Below are positions 34,652-43,531 of a stretch of DNA of 64,000 bases, in pieces; the stretch's first letter is position 1, and each line of letters opens with the position of its first letter. The stretch is from Rheinheimera pleomorphica. Lineage in GTDB: Bacteria; Pseudomonadota; Gammaproteobacteria; Enterobacterales; Alteromonadaceae. The position numbers were made by a program, and so were the translations under genes. The notes below the pieces were generated by a model. It saw only the letters and a program-made list of their open reading frames with translations. It made no database searches and was not told the origin of the DNA. Location of the stretch: contig NZ_SIRR01000003.1 in assembly GCF_011634895.1 (NCBI RefSeq), forward strand, positions 248,001 to 312,000. Direction: 5' to 3'.

Positions 34652-34688
34652 AAAAAATGGGGGCAGAGAACTCTGCCCCCATTTTTTT
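34652..34688. terminator. Strong bidirectional Rho-independent terminator
   Basis: ATGGGGGCAGAG, an AA loop and CTCTGCCCCCAT form a perfect 12-bp stem, preceded by an A-run and followed by a T-run. It separates two convergent genes and can terminate both. Confidence 0.93.
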
Positions 34689-34700
34689 GGGTGCCAATTT

Positions 34701-35846
34701 TTAGAGTTGGTATTGCGGGATAGCCGCAGTAACTTTTTGCAGATATTTCCGGGTTTCCTCGTAAGGCAGCCCGGCGACCAGACGCTGATATACCTCTTCG
34801 GGTGATAATGTATTAATCACGGCGACGGCGGCGGCGATACGCTTTTTTTGCTCCGGGTGAAACACCGATGCGACATTACCGGCACCAGTATTGTAAGCGG
34901 CAATAGCGCAATACAAGCGGCTGGTTGGATTGGTAATGCCAGCCAGATAGTTTTGCTGCAGCAGGTTAATGTAGGCGCTACCAAAGACGATGTTGTCATC
35001 GGGTTTAAACAGCTGCTCAGCACTGGGCGGCTGTTTGCGTTTAAATACCCGGGTGTTTACGTCTTTGCCGGCGCTTTCCGGCACAATTTGCATTAAACCA
35101 AAGGCTGGTACCGGTGATTGTGCCAACGGGTTAAAGCTGGACTCGACCTGCATAATGGCCAGCAATAAAGCGCTATCCAAATTATACTGTTTGGCTTGCT
35201 GCTGCACCGTTGGCCGATACGCTTGCGCCCGGCGCTGGTAGATATTTTTACCATCCAGGCGAATAGTCACGCGCTTTACCCTTTTACTGCTGGCGTCATT
35301 GCTGGCAACGCTGTCGTTAGCCGGTTTAGCGTGTTGCGCCGTGGCAGGCTGAACACTGACGTCCTCTACCCGGGTTTCGGCCACTGGCAGGGGCTGGCCA
35401 GCTTGGAGCTCTGGTACCAAGGTTTGCGCCAGAGTGCGGGCGTCCTGGTTGCTAACATCCTGTAGCAAGGGATCGGCAGCGGCAATAGTGCTGATACTCT
35501 GGTTGACCAGCTGCAGCGCTTGCTGCTGCAGCTGCTCGGTGCTACTGCTGTTTTCGTCAGCTAACACCTCGACCCGGATTTCCTGCAGCGCAAAATCGAC
35601 CACCGTTTTTTGGCTCAAATCAGCAGAATAGGCCACATAGCTGTCCTGGTCTGATAGTTCGCTGCCGCTGCCCCACTGTTGCTCTACCTGCTGCTTAAAG
35701 GCCTGATAACGCTGCAAATAGGCAGCGCTGAACGACTCATAGCGTTGCAGATGCTGCGCTTTCCACTGTTCGTAGTCTGTTTGTTGCGCGTGGGGAAGGC
35801 TGCAGCCAAACAGCAACAACCATATTGGCCAGTGCCTGGGCTTCAC
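34701..35846 (-). CDS. MltC-like lytic transglycosylase
   Basis: A 381-residue exported muramidase-like enzyme. The N-terminal signal peptide contains LLLFGCSLPHA; the Cys may be a lipidation site (LFGC). Then comes a helical segment of about 60 residues, a DUF3393-like domain (about 70-130), a variable linker, and a C-terminal SLT domain. The catalytic Glu is in IMQVESSFNPLA, followed by FGLMQIVPES and AIAAYNTGAGNVA. This is the MltC layout. Lytic transglycosylases cleave the glycan strand to 1,6-anhydroMurNAc. It is the last gene of a five-gene cluster of outer-membrane-type proteins and overlaps the preceding gene by 4 bp. Confidence 0.88.
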   Translation of the reverse strand: MKPRHWPIWLLLFGCSLPHAQQTDYEQWKAQHLQRYESFSAAYLQRYQAFKQQVEQQWGSGSELSDQDSYVAYSADLSQKTVVDFALQEIRVEVLADENSSSTEQLQQQALQLVNQSISTIAAADPLLQDVSNQDARTLAQTLVPELQAGQPLPVAETRVEDVSVQPATAQHAKPANDSVASNDASSKRVKRVTIRLDGKNIYQRRAQAYRPTVQQQAKQYNLDSALLLAIMQVESSFNPLAQSPVPAFGLMQIVPESAGKDVNTRVFKRKQPPSAEQLFKPDDNIVFGSAYINLLQQNYLAGITNPTSRLYCAIAAYNTGAGNVASVFHPEQKKRIAAAVAVINTLSPEEVYQRLVAGLPYEETRKYLQKVTAAIPQYQL

Positions 35847-36418
35847 TGTAGGTTCTCCGCTGTTTTGTCCAGCGCTGCGTCAGCCTCTTGCAGCAGGAAT
35901 TTACGGTATAACTCCGGGTTTTCCTGATCCACCGTCTGGCCCAGTAACTTGTCGATGTTTTCTTGGTAAGCCGCATCATTAATACCGACCAGCACGTATA
36001 AACCGCCGTTTGGGCTAACCTGGGTGCGGTAGGTACGGCTAAACACCAGCTCCATCGCGGTGACGTTTTTTTGTATCCGCTGTATGGTATCTTTCGACAG
36101 CGCCTGCTCATTGCTTAACTGCTCTGTGGTTAGCCGTGATAAACGGCTGGCCACTTCAGTACTAAAAGAAGCTGCCAGGCGACTTTTGGCTTCGGCTTCG
36201 GCAACATCTTTCATCATGCCCGGGCCAGAAGCCAGCTTGGCAGAATAGCCCACCGCCTGCATAAAGACGCCTTCTGCCGGCTGATCGCAGATCCAGCTCG
36301 GCGCATTTGTCGTCGGCGCATCCGGATAGGTACAGCTGTCATAACTGAGTTTTTTGTCGGTGGAAGCACAGGCTGTCAGTAACAGCGCTGAGCACACTAG
36401 TACGCTATAGTTTTTCAT
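35843..36418 (-). CDS. LPP20-family lipoprotein
   Basis: A 191-residue lipoprotein: signal peptide MKNYSVLVCSALLLTAC with lipobox LTAC. The mature domain has the LPP20-type pattern of PSWICDQP, then FMQAVGYSAKL, a helix of repeated Ala/Glu (AEAEAKSRLAASF), and a late strand GLYVLVGIN. LPP20 proteins are outer-membrane or surface lipoproteins of poorly known role, including the flagellar FlgP. It sits between a CsgG-like lipoprotein gene (11 bp) and the MltC-like gene (4-bp overlap). Confidence 0.8.
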   Translation of the reverse strand: MKNYSVLVCSALLLTACASTDKKLSYDSCTYPDAPTTNAPSWICDQPAEGVFMQAVGYSAKLASGPGMMKDVAEAEAKSRLAASFSTEVASRLSRLTTEQLSNEQALSKDTIQRIQKNVTAMELVFSRTYRTQVSPNGGLYVLVGINDAAYQENIDKLLGQTVDQENPELYRKFLLQEADAALDKTAENLQ

Positions 36419-36429
36419 GCTGCGGCTCC

Positions 36430-37458
36430 TTAAAATAAGCTCAGGCTTTTATGACAGCTGCCCAACAGGGAGTAATAACCTTCAGGGCAGCGGTCGTGCT
36501 CAACTTTTACCACATCGCCCAACATCAGTTTGTTAATTTCTGCCGCTTTCTCGACTAAAACATAAGAGCCATTGCTATCAATGGTGTTGGTGATTTCACC
36601 GCTGGTTAGCAGTACTTCTTCTACCGATTGCTCGTTGGTCAGTGGGTTAGTGCGCATTTCACGACGGTAGAAATTGACCTTCATGCCTTCTTTGGCGCCT
36701 TTAATGCTGCTTAGCGTGGTGCGGAACAAGGCTTCGTTCTGCTCACCCGGTACCTGGCGACGTTCAATCACGTAGTAAGGCGGTACCAACTCGTTTAACA
36801 ATTTAAATTGATTTTCCACTATGGCGGTATTGGTTGCGCTGGCAATCAGGCCTTCAGCGTTCGCCGTTGAGATAGGGCACTTGCTGTTGCTGGTTTCGGT
36901 GCTGCTGCTGGCTGAGCCTTCAAAGTCGTAAGTGCCAATGGGGATCATATCCGGTAAGCGGTATGCCCGTACGTGCATTTTAGTCTTGCCACTGAAACTG
37001 CATTTGGCCGGCGTGGTATGGCTTTTACCTTTTTTGTCGGTCCAGTAATCACGCTCGCTAAATGAGCTGCCAAGATCAGCACTAACCACTTTTACCATAA
37101 TGGCAATATCGGCCGCCTGTAAGCCAGAAGTACGGTATTTACCGGTTTTCTCTGCTACCAGCAGTTCACTGCGCATCTTGGCGGCAATATCGCGCTCAAT
37201 CACGGTATTACCGGCTTTAAGTAAGGCTTGCTCCAGGCTGGCATAACCGTTGCCGGCGACAATAGCGTGCAACTGCTCGCTCATTTCAAATGGCAGCAGC
37301 ACTACTTTTTGTTCTTGTTTTAATTCCTCTGCTGTGGGGGCCATCGGTGCCATTGGGATGTTAACCACTTGGGATGTGGCTACATCTGGTGTCGTTTTAC
37401 AGCCTGCAAGAAGTGCCAAAGCAAGCGTGGTTACAGCCAATTTTAGTTTTATCGTCAT
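36430..37458 (-). CDS. CsgG-like lipoprotein
   Basis: A 342-residue lipoprotein: MTIKLKLAVTTLALALLAGC with lipobox LAGC. A strand VVLLPFEM begins the mature domain, followed by a helix and LKAGNTVIERD, the pattern of CsgG/HfaB/LpoB-type domains. A C-terminal part carries a bipartite Cys motif (RCPEGYYSLLGSC). The start at 37458 is set by AGGA and the signal peptide; in-frame upstream codons belong to non-coding sequence. A CsgG fold could form a secretion channel or act as a periplasmic activator; the choice cannot be made from sequence. Confidence 0.65.
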   Translation of the reverse strand: MTIKLKLAVTTLALALLAGCKTTPDVATSQVVNIPMAPMAPTAEELKQEQKVVLLPFEMSEQLHAIVAGNGYASLEQALLKAGNTVIERDIAAKMRSELLVAEKTGKYRTSGLQAADIAIMVKVVSADLGSSFSERDYWTDKKGKSHTTPAKCSFSGKTKMHVRAYRLPDMIPIGTYDFEGSASSSTETSNSKCPISTANAEGLIASATNTAIVENQFKLLNELVPPYYVIERRQVPGEQNEALFRTTLSSIKGAKEGMKVNFYRREMRTNPLTNEQSVEEVLLTSGEITNTIDSNGSYVLVEKAAEINKLMLGDVVKVEHDRCPEGYYSLLGSCHKSLSLF

Positions 37459-37486
37459 TAGTGATGTCCTTATTGTCGGTAAAAAT

Positions 37487-38413
37487 TTATAGCGGCAGTT
37501 GTAATAGCTGCCATAAACCCATTTGCTGAATCTGATTAACAATACTGTTCAGGCTGCCGGCGTCGGCAGATTTATAGCTGGCAACAGAAGTCACCTGGGC
37601 GCTGAGCTCCTGGCTGGCCAGCAGCATATTGTGTTGCTCCAGCTTAATAAGCACAGTGGTATCGCTGACAAATTCGCCAAACATAGTGTCGTGTTCTGTC
37701 TGGTAATCGTAATGCAGTGTTAACTGGCAATTAGCCCGGCACAGTGTCAGGCCGGGCGAATTCAGCTGTTGCTGCAGCGCTTGGGTCAGCTTGGGCTGGC
37801 TGCCTTGTACCACGATAGTCAGCGGTTTTGTCTGCAGCAGCTGCATCAGCTGATGGTGCAAATCGGTGGCTGGTGGGGTACCGTCCAGTGCATACAGCTG
37901 TAAGCTCAGGTTACGGCTGGTGGCGGCTTCGTTCAGCGCCCGGCTTACTTCCAGCCACTGGCTAAAATTGGCAATGTTGTTGCGCTCTACCAAAGGTTGC
38001 AGTTTGTTACGCTGGCTGCTTAATTGCATACGCCACATATCAGACAGCTTGTTACGGTCAAGCTCAACCAAAGCAAACACCCGGTTAGCTTGCTGTGTGC
38101 TTTTTAGCAGCTGAAAATGGCTTAGTTCAGTGTTATTGCTGGCGCTGTTGATCTGGCGGCGAACCGTATCGTCATAAGCAACGCCGGTGTCCTGGGTAAT
38201 TCTTTGCAGCGACGCCGATATCCGGGTGCTGAGTTTTCCGGAAATATCCGCCAGCGCTTGTTGCTGCGCCAGGGCCAGTGTTTGTCCTTCGCCCAGGCCA
38301 TAAATAGCGCTGTCAGTATCGGCGGGGGGTGTTTGCCACCAGTCTGTGGCATTGGCGCAGGCAATCTGCAGTAGCAGCAACGGCGCAAGCAGCCCCAGTT
38401 TCAATGCATGCAT
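37487..38413 (-). CDS. LPP20-like exported protein
   Basis: A 308-residue exported protein (signal MHALKLGLLAPLLLLQIACANA; a Cys precedes Ala-Asn, so either peptidase could act). The mature N-terminus DWWQTPP, then IYGLGEGQTLALAQQQALADISGKL and a late RVFALVELDR strand match the LPP20 domain pattern. The second half (about 190-308) is a separate alpha/beta domain with a Cys pair (CRANC). It is followed 28 bp downstream by the CsgG-like lipoprotein. The function is unknown. Confidence 0.65.
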   Translation of the reverse strand: MHALKLGLLAPLLLLQIACANATDWWQTPPADTDSAIYGLGEGQTLALAQQQALADISGKLSTRISASLQRITQDTGVAYDDTVRRQINSASNNTELSHFQLLKSTQQANRVFALVELDRNKLSDMWRMQLSSQRNKLQPLVERNNIANFSQWLEVSRALNEAATSRNLSLQLYALDGTPPATDLHHQLMQLLQTKPLTIVVQGSQPKLTQALQQQLNSPGLTLCRANCQLTLHYDYQTEHDTMFGEFVSDTTVLIKLEQHNMLLASQELSAQVTSVASYKSADAGSLNSIVNQIQQMGLWQLLQLPL

Positions 38414-38418
38414 AGTGG

Positions 38419-39177
38419 CTATTCTCCTGGCTGAAAATACGCTTTGTATTCGTAACGCGTTAACAGCATATCTGCAGCCTGTTCCAGCGTTATTTCACCC
38501 AGCGCGTAAACATTGGGTATTAAGGTCGCGCGCAGGGCCGTGCTAAGCTGCAGCAAGGCGTCATCGTCATAGTCTTGTAGCAGCAAATCATTAAGTTGTT
38601 GTAACGTGGTTTTATCCTGCTCAGCGGTTGCTCCGTACTCAACAAAGCCAAGCTGGCGCTCAAAAAACAAGCCTTCACGGCCCAGGGTTTGTGGTTCCAA
38701 ATAATAGCGTAAATTTGTGGTATCTGTGCTGAAACTGCCGGCAAAAGGCTGATAAGCTGCCAGTGGTTGCTGGCCAAGCGTGGTATCTGAAAAGGCAACA
38801 GGCGGCATAAAGCCCGGCTGCAAGCTGACAACCAGATAACCCACTACCCGTTGTTGCCGCACCGCCAGCGCTAACAAAAATTTGGCGTCGTGGTAGTAAC
38901 GATACTGTAAATCGGTTTCTGGCTGTTTGACTTTGATTAAGCGGGCATCGCCAAATACGGTTTCCAGATAAGTCAGATTAGCACCTACTCTGACTTCGCT
39001 TAGCTTGTCCAGCTCAACTTCGTCAGTGAAATGGGTGATAAAGCCTTCATAAGCACTGGTAACAATATCTTTGGTATCGGCCCATTGACCGAGCGATATC
39101 ATAACGGCTGCTATGGTAAAAACCACAGATTGGGACTTTTTAAAAAACGAGTTTCCGTTTATACCAATCACATTCAA
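38419..39177 (-). CDS. Membrane-anchored protein, ETEC_3214-like (tentative)
   Basis: A 252-residue protein with one N-terminal membrane segment (about 16-31, SVVFTIAAVMISLGQW) and a soluble domain outside. The mature part has EVRVGANLTYLETVFGDARLIK, reminiscent of the ETEC_3214 domain family from memory. It is the first gene of the five-gene minus-strand cluster, 5 bp before the LPP20-like gene. The function is unknown; the family link is weak. Confidence 0.55.
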   Translation of the reverse strand: MNVIGINGNSFFKKSQSVVFTIAAVMISLGQWADTKDIVTSAYEGFITHFTDEVELDKLSEVRVGANLTYLETVFGDARLIKVKQPETDLQYRYYHDAKFLLALAVRQQRVVGYLVVSLQPGFMPPVAFSDTTLGQQPLAAYQPFAGSFSTDTTNLRYYLEPQTLGREGLFFERQLGFVEYGATAEQDKTTLQQLNDLLLQDYDDDALLQLSTALRATLIPNVYALGEITLEQAADMLLTRYEYKAYFQPGE

Positions 39178-39391
39178 TCCTTACTACCTGCGTATGTGAA
39201 TGTTTACGATGGCGACATTATTAACATAGTTATCTGATATAGGAAACGTAAAGACGGCAGGTTTTTGCGCTAAATCAAGGGTTTTTATGCGATGTTAGGA
39301 TATGATTTTTTGCTATCTAATTGATTTAAAATAATTAAAATTAATTTTTATTGAATATGAACTTAGGCTGAATATTTTTGGGTAGTGAATG

Positions 39392-39420
39392 ACAGAGGCA
39401 GCTGTGCTACCTCTGTTTTT
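39392..39420. terminator. Hairpin in the AT-rich gap
   Basis: ACAGAGG / CCTCTGT arms with an inner AGC / GCT pairing and a TGT loop, then TTTTT on the plus strand. It lies just after the stop of the YkgJ-like gene (minus strand), where it lacks a T-run, so its direction is unclear. The surrounding 39178-39391 is AT-rich and holds no gene. Confidence 0.4.
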
Positions 39421-39425
39421 GCTGA

Positions 39426-40031
39426 TCAGGCAATCTGCTGGTCATCGTTAAAGCCAGTGTACCAGGCTTTAAACAGGACTTTTTCTAATGCCTGCTGTAA
39501 GGCGTCATTAATCGGTAAATGCTTTTTGCCCAGTTCGTAATCCAGTTCATTCACCTGCTCTTTGGCCATCACCATCAAAGGTGGAGGATCGGACTGCATG
39601 GCAATAAGAGTGTCCTGATAGGCTACAACCTTATCACTTTTAATCACCTTGCATACCGACAATGCCGTGCTACCGGTTTTGTCGCGGTAGCCGGCTGCGC
39701 CAAACACGCGGCAAATACTCGGGCGCTGCTGATACACACTGCATTGCCCCTGTTTGCCGTCAAACGACAGCTTTTGATAAAAAAAACAGCCCGCAGGCTC
39801 TGTTAACTCTTCGAGTTGTGTCAGTGTTTGTTCTGCCTTACCTTGATCGAACAAGTGTAACGCCAGCGGCAACATTTCCAGCACCGTCGCTTCAATCGTC
39901 GGCTGCAAACAGCACTCACCACAACCGCTGCGGCAGGTTAAACCACGCTGTTGTTGATAGGCTGAAAATGTGTCCGCCATTTCGCCATACACAGCCTCAA
40001 CACGACGCGATAATTCACGCAGCCGTTGCAT
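39426..40031 (-). CDS. YkgJ-family cysteine cluster protein
   Basis: A 201-residue protein of the YkgJ/UPF0153 type, with a cysteine cluster expected to bind metal. The motif is CRSGCGECCLQP near residue 35, with later Cys in GQCSVYQQRPSICRVFG and SVCKVIK. Function is not established for the family; metal chelation or Fe-S binding is proposed. It is cytoplasmic, preceded by its own promoter region. Confidence 0.82.
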   Translation of the reverse strand: MQRLRELSRRVEAVYGEMADTFSAYQQQRGLTCRSGCGECCLQPTIEATVLEMLPLALHLFDQGKAEQTLTQLEELTEPAGCFFYQKLSFDGKQGQCSVYQQRPSICRVFGAAGYRDKTGSTALSVCKVIKSDKVVAYQDTLIAMQSDPPPLMVMAKEQVNELDYELGKKHLPINDALQQALEKVLFKAWYTGFNDDQQIA

Positions 40032-40151
40032 AAAGACTCCGAACGAAATAACTGTATAGTTAGGGTTGCCTGTTAAGGAGCGACGAAATGTCGCCCCGGC
40101 ATTGTACTGAGTTGCTTAATCTGTCAGCAATAGGGCACAGCAAATATATTT

Positions 40152-43013
40152 TTATAGCAGCAAATTATTCAGTGGTTGCGGCCGGGCTATGGCATAGCCT
40201 TGTACATAATCTATCCCCATAAGTTGCAAGGCGGCACAAATAGCATCGGTCTCGGCAAACTCGGCCACCGTTAGCATATTCATCGCTCTGGCAACGTCGT
40301 GAATGGATTTGACGATGGCTTTATCATAAGGGTCATCGAGTAAGTCGCGCACAAAATGGCCGTCAATTTTGACAAAATCGGCCGGGAAGTGTTTCAGATA
40401 GCTGTAAGAGGAAAAGCCACTGCCAAAATCATCCAACGCAATTTTACAGCCCTGATCACGAAAATGCTGAATAAACGCCAGGGTATTTTGTAGGTTAACA
40501 ATGGCCACGCTTTCGGTTATTTCGAAACAGATACGGGCATAGGGCACCTGATAGGTTGTAAATAACTGTTGTACATCATCTTTAAAGGCCGGATCCAGCA
40601 ACGAGCTGCCTGACAGGTTGATGCTGCACAGCGATAACTGCTGCAAGTGCTGCGGATGCTGCTGTAACCAACGAAAATAATGCCGGATCACCCAGCGGTC
40701 AATCTGTGGCATCAGGCCATACCGCTCAGCAGAGCTTAAAAAGCTGGCCGGTGTAATAAGGTTGTCACCATCGCTCTGTAGGCGCAGCAGCAGCTCATAT
40801 TGCTGGCCGTTGCCGGTTCGCTGCAACGGTTTAATGGTTTGCTGGTACAGCACAAACTTATCTTCCTGCACCGCCTGACGCAGCTGAGTTACCCACGATA
40901 CTTCCGCCTGATGGCGTTGCGTGTCCAGGTCGTTTACATCAAACAACTGAATACGGTTACGGCCTTTTTCTTTGGCAATACTGCAAGCCGCATCGGCTTT
41001 TTTCAGCACGCTGTCGGCACTGTTGTCATCCGGGGTGATTTCGGCAATGCCAATGCTGATACTGATACTGTGGATACTGTCTTGCCAGATAAAACGGAAT
41101 TCGCGAATGGCATCCAGCAGCCGGTAGGCAAGTGAGAAGGCTTCGTTGGCATGTTTGCCGGCCAGCAAAATACCAAATTCATCGCTGTCCAGCCGCGCGA
41201 GCGGGCCGTTGTGGTGGGCGGTGCGTTTTAACACTTCTGCCAGCTGCTTTAGCAGCGCATCGCCAGCGCTGTGGCTGCAACTGTTGTTAATCAGCTTAAA
41301 CTGGTCAATATCCAGGTAAAGCACACAGCCTTTATCTGCGCCTGTCTGTTCGCATAACGCCTGTAGCTGTTTGTCAAAATAGTAACGGTTGTACAGTGCG
41401 GTTAGCGCATCATGATTAGCCAGGTAAGCCAGTTGTTCATGCGCCAGTTTCTGCTCAGTAATATCGATAACTGAGCCATGAATAAAGGCGGTGCGGTTGC
41501 TATCTGATGGTGCCAGCTGCACTGACATCAAGGCCCAGAACGGGCTGTTGTCGCCACGCAAGCCGCGGATCTCGAAGCTTTTGCTACTGCCTTGCTCCAG
41601 CTGTTTTAGCATATATTGCCGCTCGGCCGGATCAGCATAAAAACGCGCCATGCCGGTACCGGCAATCGCCTGCTTTAGCTCGTCCAGCGTGGTGTAACCT
41701 AAGATGTTCAGTAGCGCCTGGTTGGCATTTTGCAAGCGGCCATCCAGTGTCGTGGTAAACATGCCTTCTACGGCATTATGAAAGATATCATGATAATGCT
41801 GTTGCTCTTTTGTCGTCAGGGGCTGCTGTTCTTGCGGCAACTGCGATTTATGTATATTAAAACTGGTCAGAGCCAGGCTTAGCAGTATTAATGAAAACAA
41901 CAGATAAGCCCAGTTAAAATCGCCGTGCAAATACCCCGCTTGGTTTAGCGTGAGCAGCAAGGCGCCGATTAGCGTAAACACACAGGCCCAGATAAAGCTG
42001 CGTGCCAGCCGTTGGCCTTGCAAACTGAGTTTTAACGCCAACAGCAGGTTACTGCCCAGCACCCAGCCAAGCGCCAAAAATAACAAAAACAGCCTGAGCG
42101 GGCCGTTGGCGTACAAGGGGCTAAACAGCAGCAGCAAGGCGCTAGCGCTGCTGATCTGGCTGCACCAGTACCACCATCTGCCGGACAGGTTTTGCAGCGC
42201 AAAGCGCATAAATAAGTTTAGGCACAACAAGCTGGCCCCGACGGCAATATACAAAATGGACTGATTAATTTCAGGGTAGTCCGGCCATAACAGGGCGAAG
42301 GCCATACCGTTCAGAATCGCGACCACCAGGGCAAAACTGGCAAAAAAGCCACTGTAGTACAGATAATGCCGGCTATGGTGGCGGGCAAATAGCAGCAGGT
42401 TGTACAGCATCAGCAATAGCAAAATGCCCTGCAGCAAACCGTCCAGCAGCGCCTGGCGTTGCTTGGCTGCGGCAAAATCAAGCGGTTGCCATAGCAAGAC
42501 TTCGCTGGGAATAATGGCGGCATCCTGTACTTTAATAAATACATCGCTGTCAGCATTGGCCGCCAACGGCAGCGCTACGGCAAAACTGCGGTATGGCAAC
42601 GCCCGTTCGCTATAAGGGTACGCATTACCAGAGCGGTTGAGCAGGCGGCTATCCTGGCTTTGCCGGTCTACCTGATAAATTTCTACTTTATCGGCCAGCG
42701 GGAAATCATACTCCAGTACAGGCTGGGCAGCTTTGTTGCTGTCGTTTGCGATACGGGCAAATAACCAGATGGCCTGGTGCTCTGCAAACAGTACCCGTTG
42801 CTCGGGCGTCAGCAACCTGAAACTGTGGTGATAGGCCGGATCAGACAGCAGTTCGTCCAGTGTCATGCTGGCCGGCGTCGCCAGATAGTACAGTTGTTGC
42901 AGTTGTTGGCGCGGTGTCTGTAAATTAAGGTGGTTACTCTGGGCGTGAAAAGCCGCAGCGCTGGTACTGCACAGCCACAACAGCAGCAGGCCTGTATAAA
43001 CGGCAACTTTCAC
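40152..43013 (-). CDS. 7TMR-PAS-GGDEF-EAL cyclic-di-GMP signalling protein
   Basis: A 953-residue membrane signalling protein. After a signal peptide it has a 7TMR-DISM extracellular domain (about 25-170), seven membrane helices (180-385), PAS (400-520), GGDEF and EAL domains. The GGDEF motif is degenerate (DSDEF, 609-613), so cyclase activity is doubtful. The EAL domain retains ELLLR, SINLSG, EITES, LDDFGSG, VKIDG and VQGYAIARP, so phosphodiesterase activity is plausible. The start is GTG at 43013 with AAGGAG before it, rather than the in-frame TTG 18 bp upstream. Confidence 0.9.
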   Translation of the reverse strand: MKVAVYTGLLLLWLCSTSAAAFHAQSNHLNLQTPRQQLQQLYYLATPASMTLDELLSDPAYHHSFRLLTPEQRVLFAEHQAIWLFARIANDSNKAAQPVLEYDFPLADKVEIYQVDRQSQDSRLLNRSGNAYPYSERALPYRSFAVALPLAANADSDVFIKVQDAAIIPSEVLLWQPLDFAAAKQRQALLDGLLQGILLLLMLYNLLLFARHHSRHYLYYSGFFASFALVVAILNGMAFALLWPDYPEINQSILYIAVGASLLCLNLFMRFALQNLSGRWWYWCSQISSASALLLLFSPLYANGPLRLFLLFLALGWVLGSNLLLALKLSLQGQRLARSFIWACVFTLIGALLLTLNQAGYLHGDFNWAYLLFSLILLSLALTSFNIHKSQLPQEQQPLTTKEQQHYHDIFHNAVEGMFTTTLDGRLQNANQALLNILGYTTLDELKQAIAGTGMARFYADPAERQYMLKQLEQGSSKSFEIRGLRGDNSPFWALMSVQLAPSDSNRTAFIHGSVIDITEQKLAHEQLAYLANHDALTALYNRYYFDKQLQALCEQTGADKGCVLYLDIDQFKLINNSCSHSAGDALLKQLAEVLKRTAHHNGPLARLDSDEFGILLAGKHANEAFSLAYRLLDAIREFRFIWQDSIHSISISIGIAEITPDDNSADSVLKKADAACSIAKEKGRNRIQLFDVNDLDTQRHQAEVSWVTQLRQAVQEDKFVLYQQTIKPLQRTGNGQQYELLLRLQSDGDNLITPASFLSSAERYGLMPQIDRWVIRHYFRWLQQHPQHLQQLSLCSINLSGSSLLDPAFKDDVQQLFTTYQVPYARICFEITESVAIVNLQNTLAFIQHFRDQGCKIALDDFGSGFSSYSYLKHFPADFVKIDGHFVRDLLDDPYDKAIVKSIHDVARAMNMLTVAEFAETDAICAALQLMGIDYVQGYAIARPQPLNNLLL

Positions 43014-43228
43014 GGCCGGTGCTCCTTGCAATCAGATAGTATGTTAATGATTTTATGGCTAAACAGTAACATAGACTAAGATAAGGTGTCAGCAGAAAAA
43101 CCTGTTGCAGCGCAACGTTCAGCGCAATCGGGCACAACACCGTGCCAGCTTAGTGCCAGGTCTTTTTTCCGGCGCTGCCATAGTGTAACGTAGACAAAAA
43201 ATGATTAATAAAACAGGGTAAGTCCATT

Positions 43229-43531
43229 ATGAAACAACTGTTCACTGTTCTGCTACTGCTGGTCCTGCCAGCGACACAAGCTGCCGATATTAGTGCCGGT
43301 AAGGCCAAAGCGGCCGTTTGTGCGGCGTGCCATGGCGCTAATGGTATCTCGATTATTCCGGATTACCCTAATCTGGCGGGCCAGAAAGTAAAATATCTGG
43401 AAAGCTCAATCAAGGCTTACCGTGATGGCGAGCGTAAAAACGCTATCATGTCACCGATGGCGGCCGGGCTAAGCGATGATGATGTCGCGAATATTGCCGC
43501 CTATTTTGCCAGCTTACCTGCCGGCGGCTAG
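43229..43531 (+). CDS. Small periplasmic cytochrome c
   Basis: A 100-residue class I c-type cytochrome. A signal peptide ([18 protein letters not shown]) is followed by one heme site CAACH and an axial Met in [13 protein letters not shown]. This matches the small c553/c4-half type that shuttles electrons in the periplasm. Its stop overlaps the convergent recQ stop by 4 bp. Confidence 0.92.
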   Translation: MKQLFTVLLLLVLPATQAADISAGKAKAAVCAACHGANGISIIPDYPNLAGQKVKYLESSIKAYRDGERKNAIMSPMAAGLSDDDVANIAAYFASLPAGG

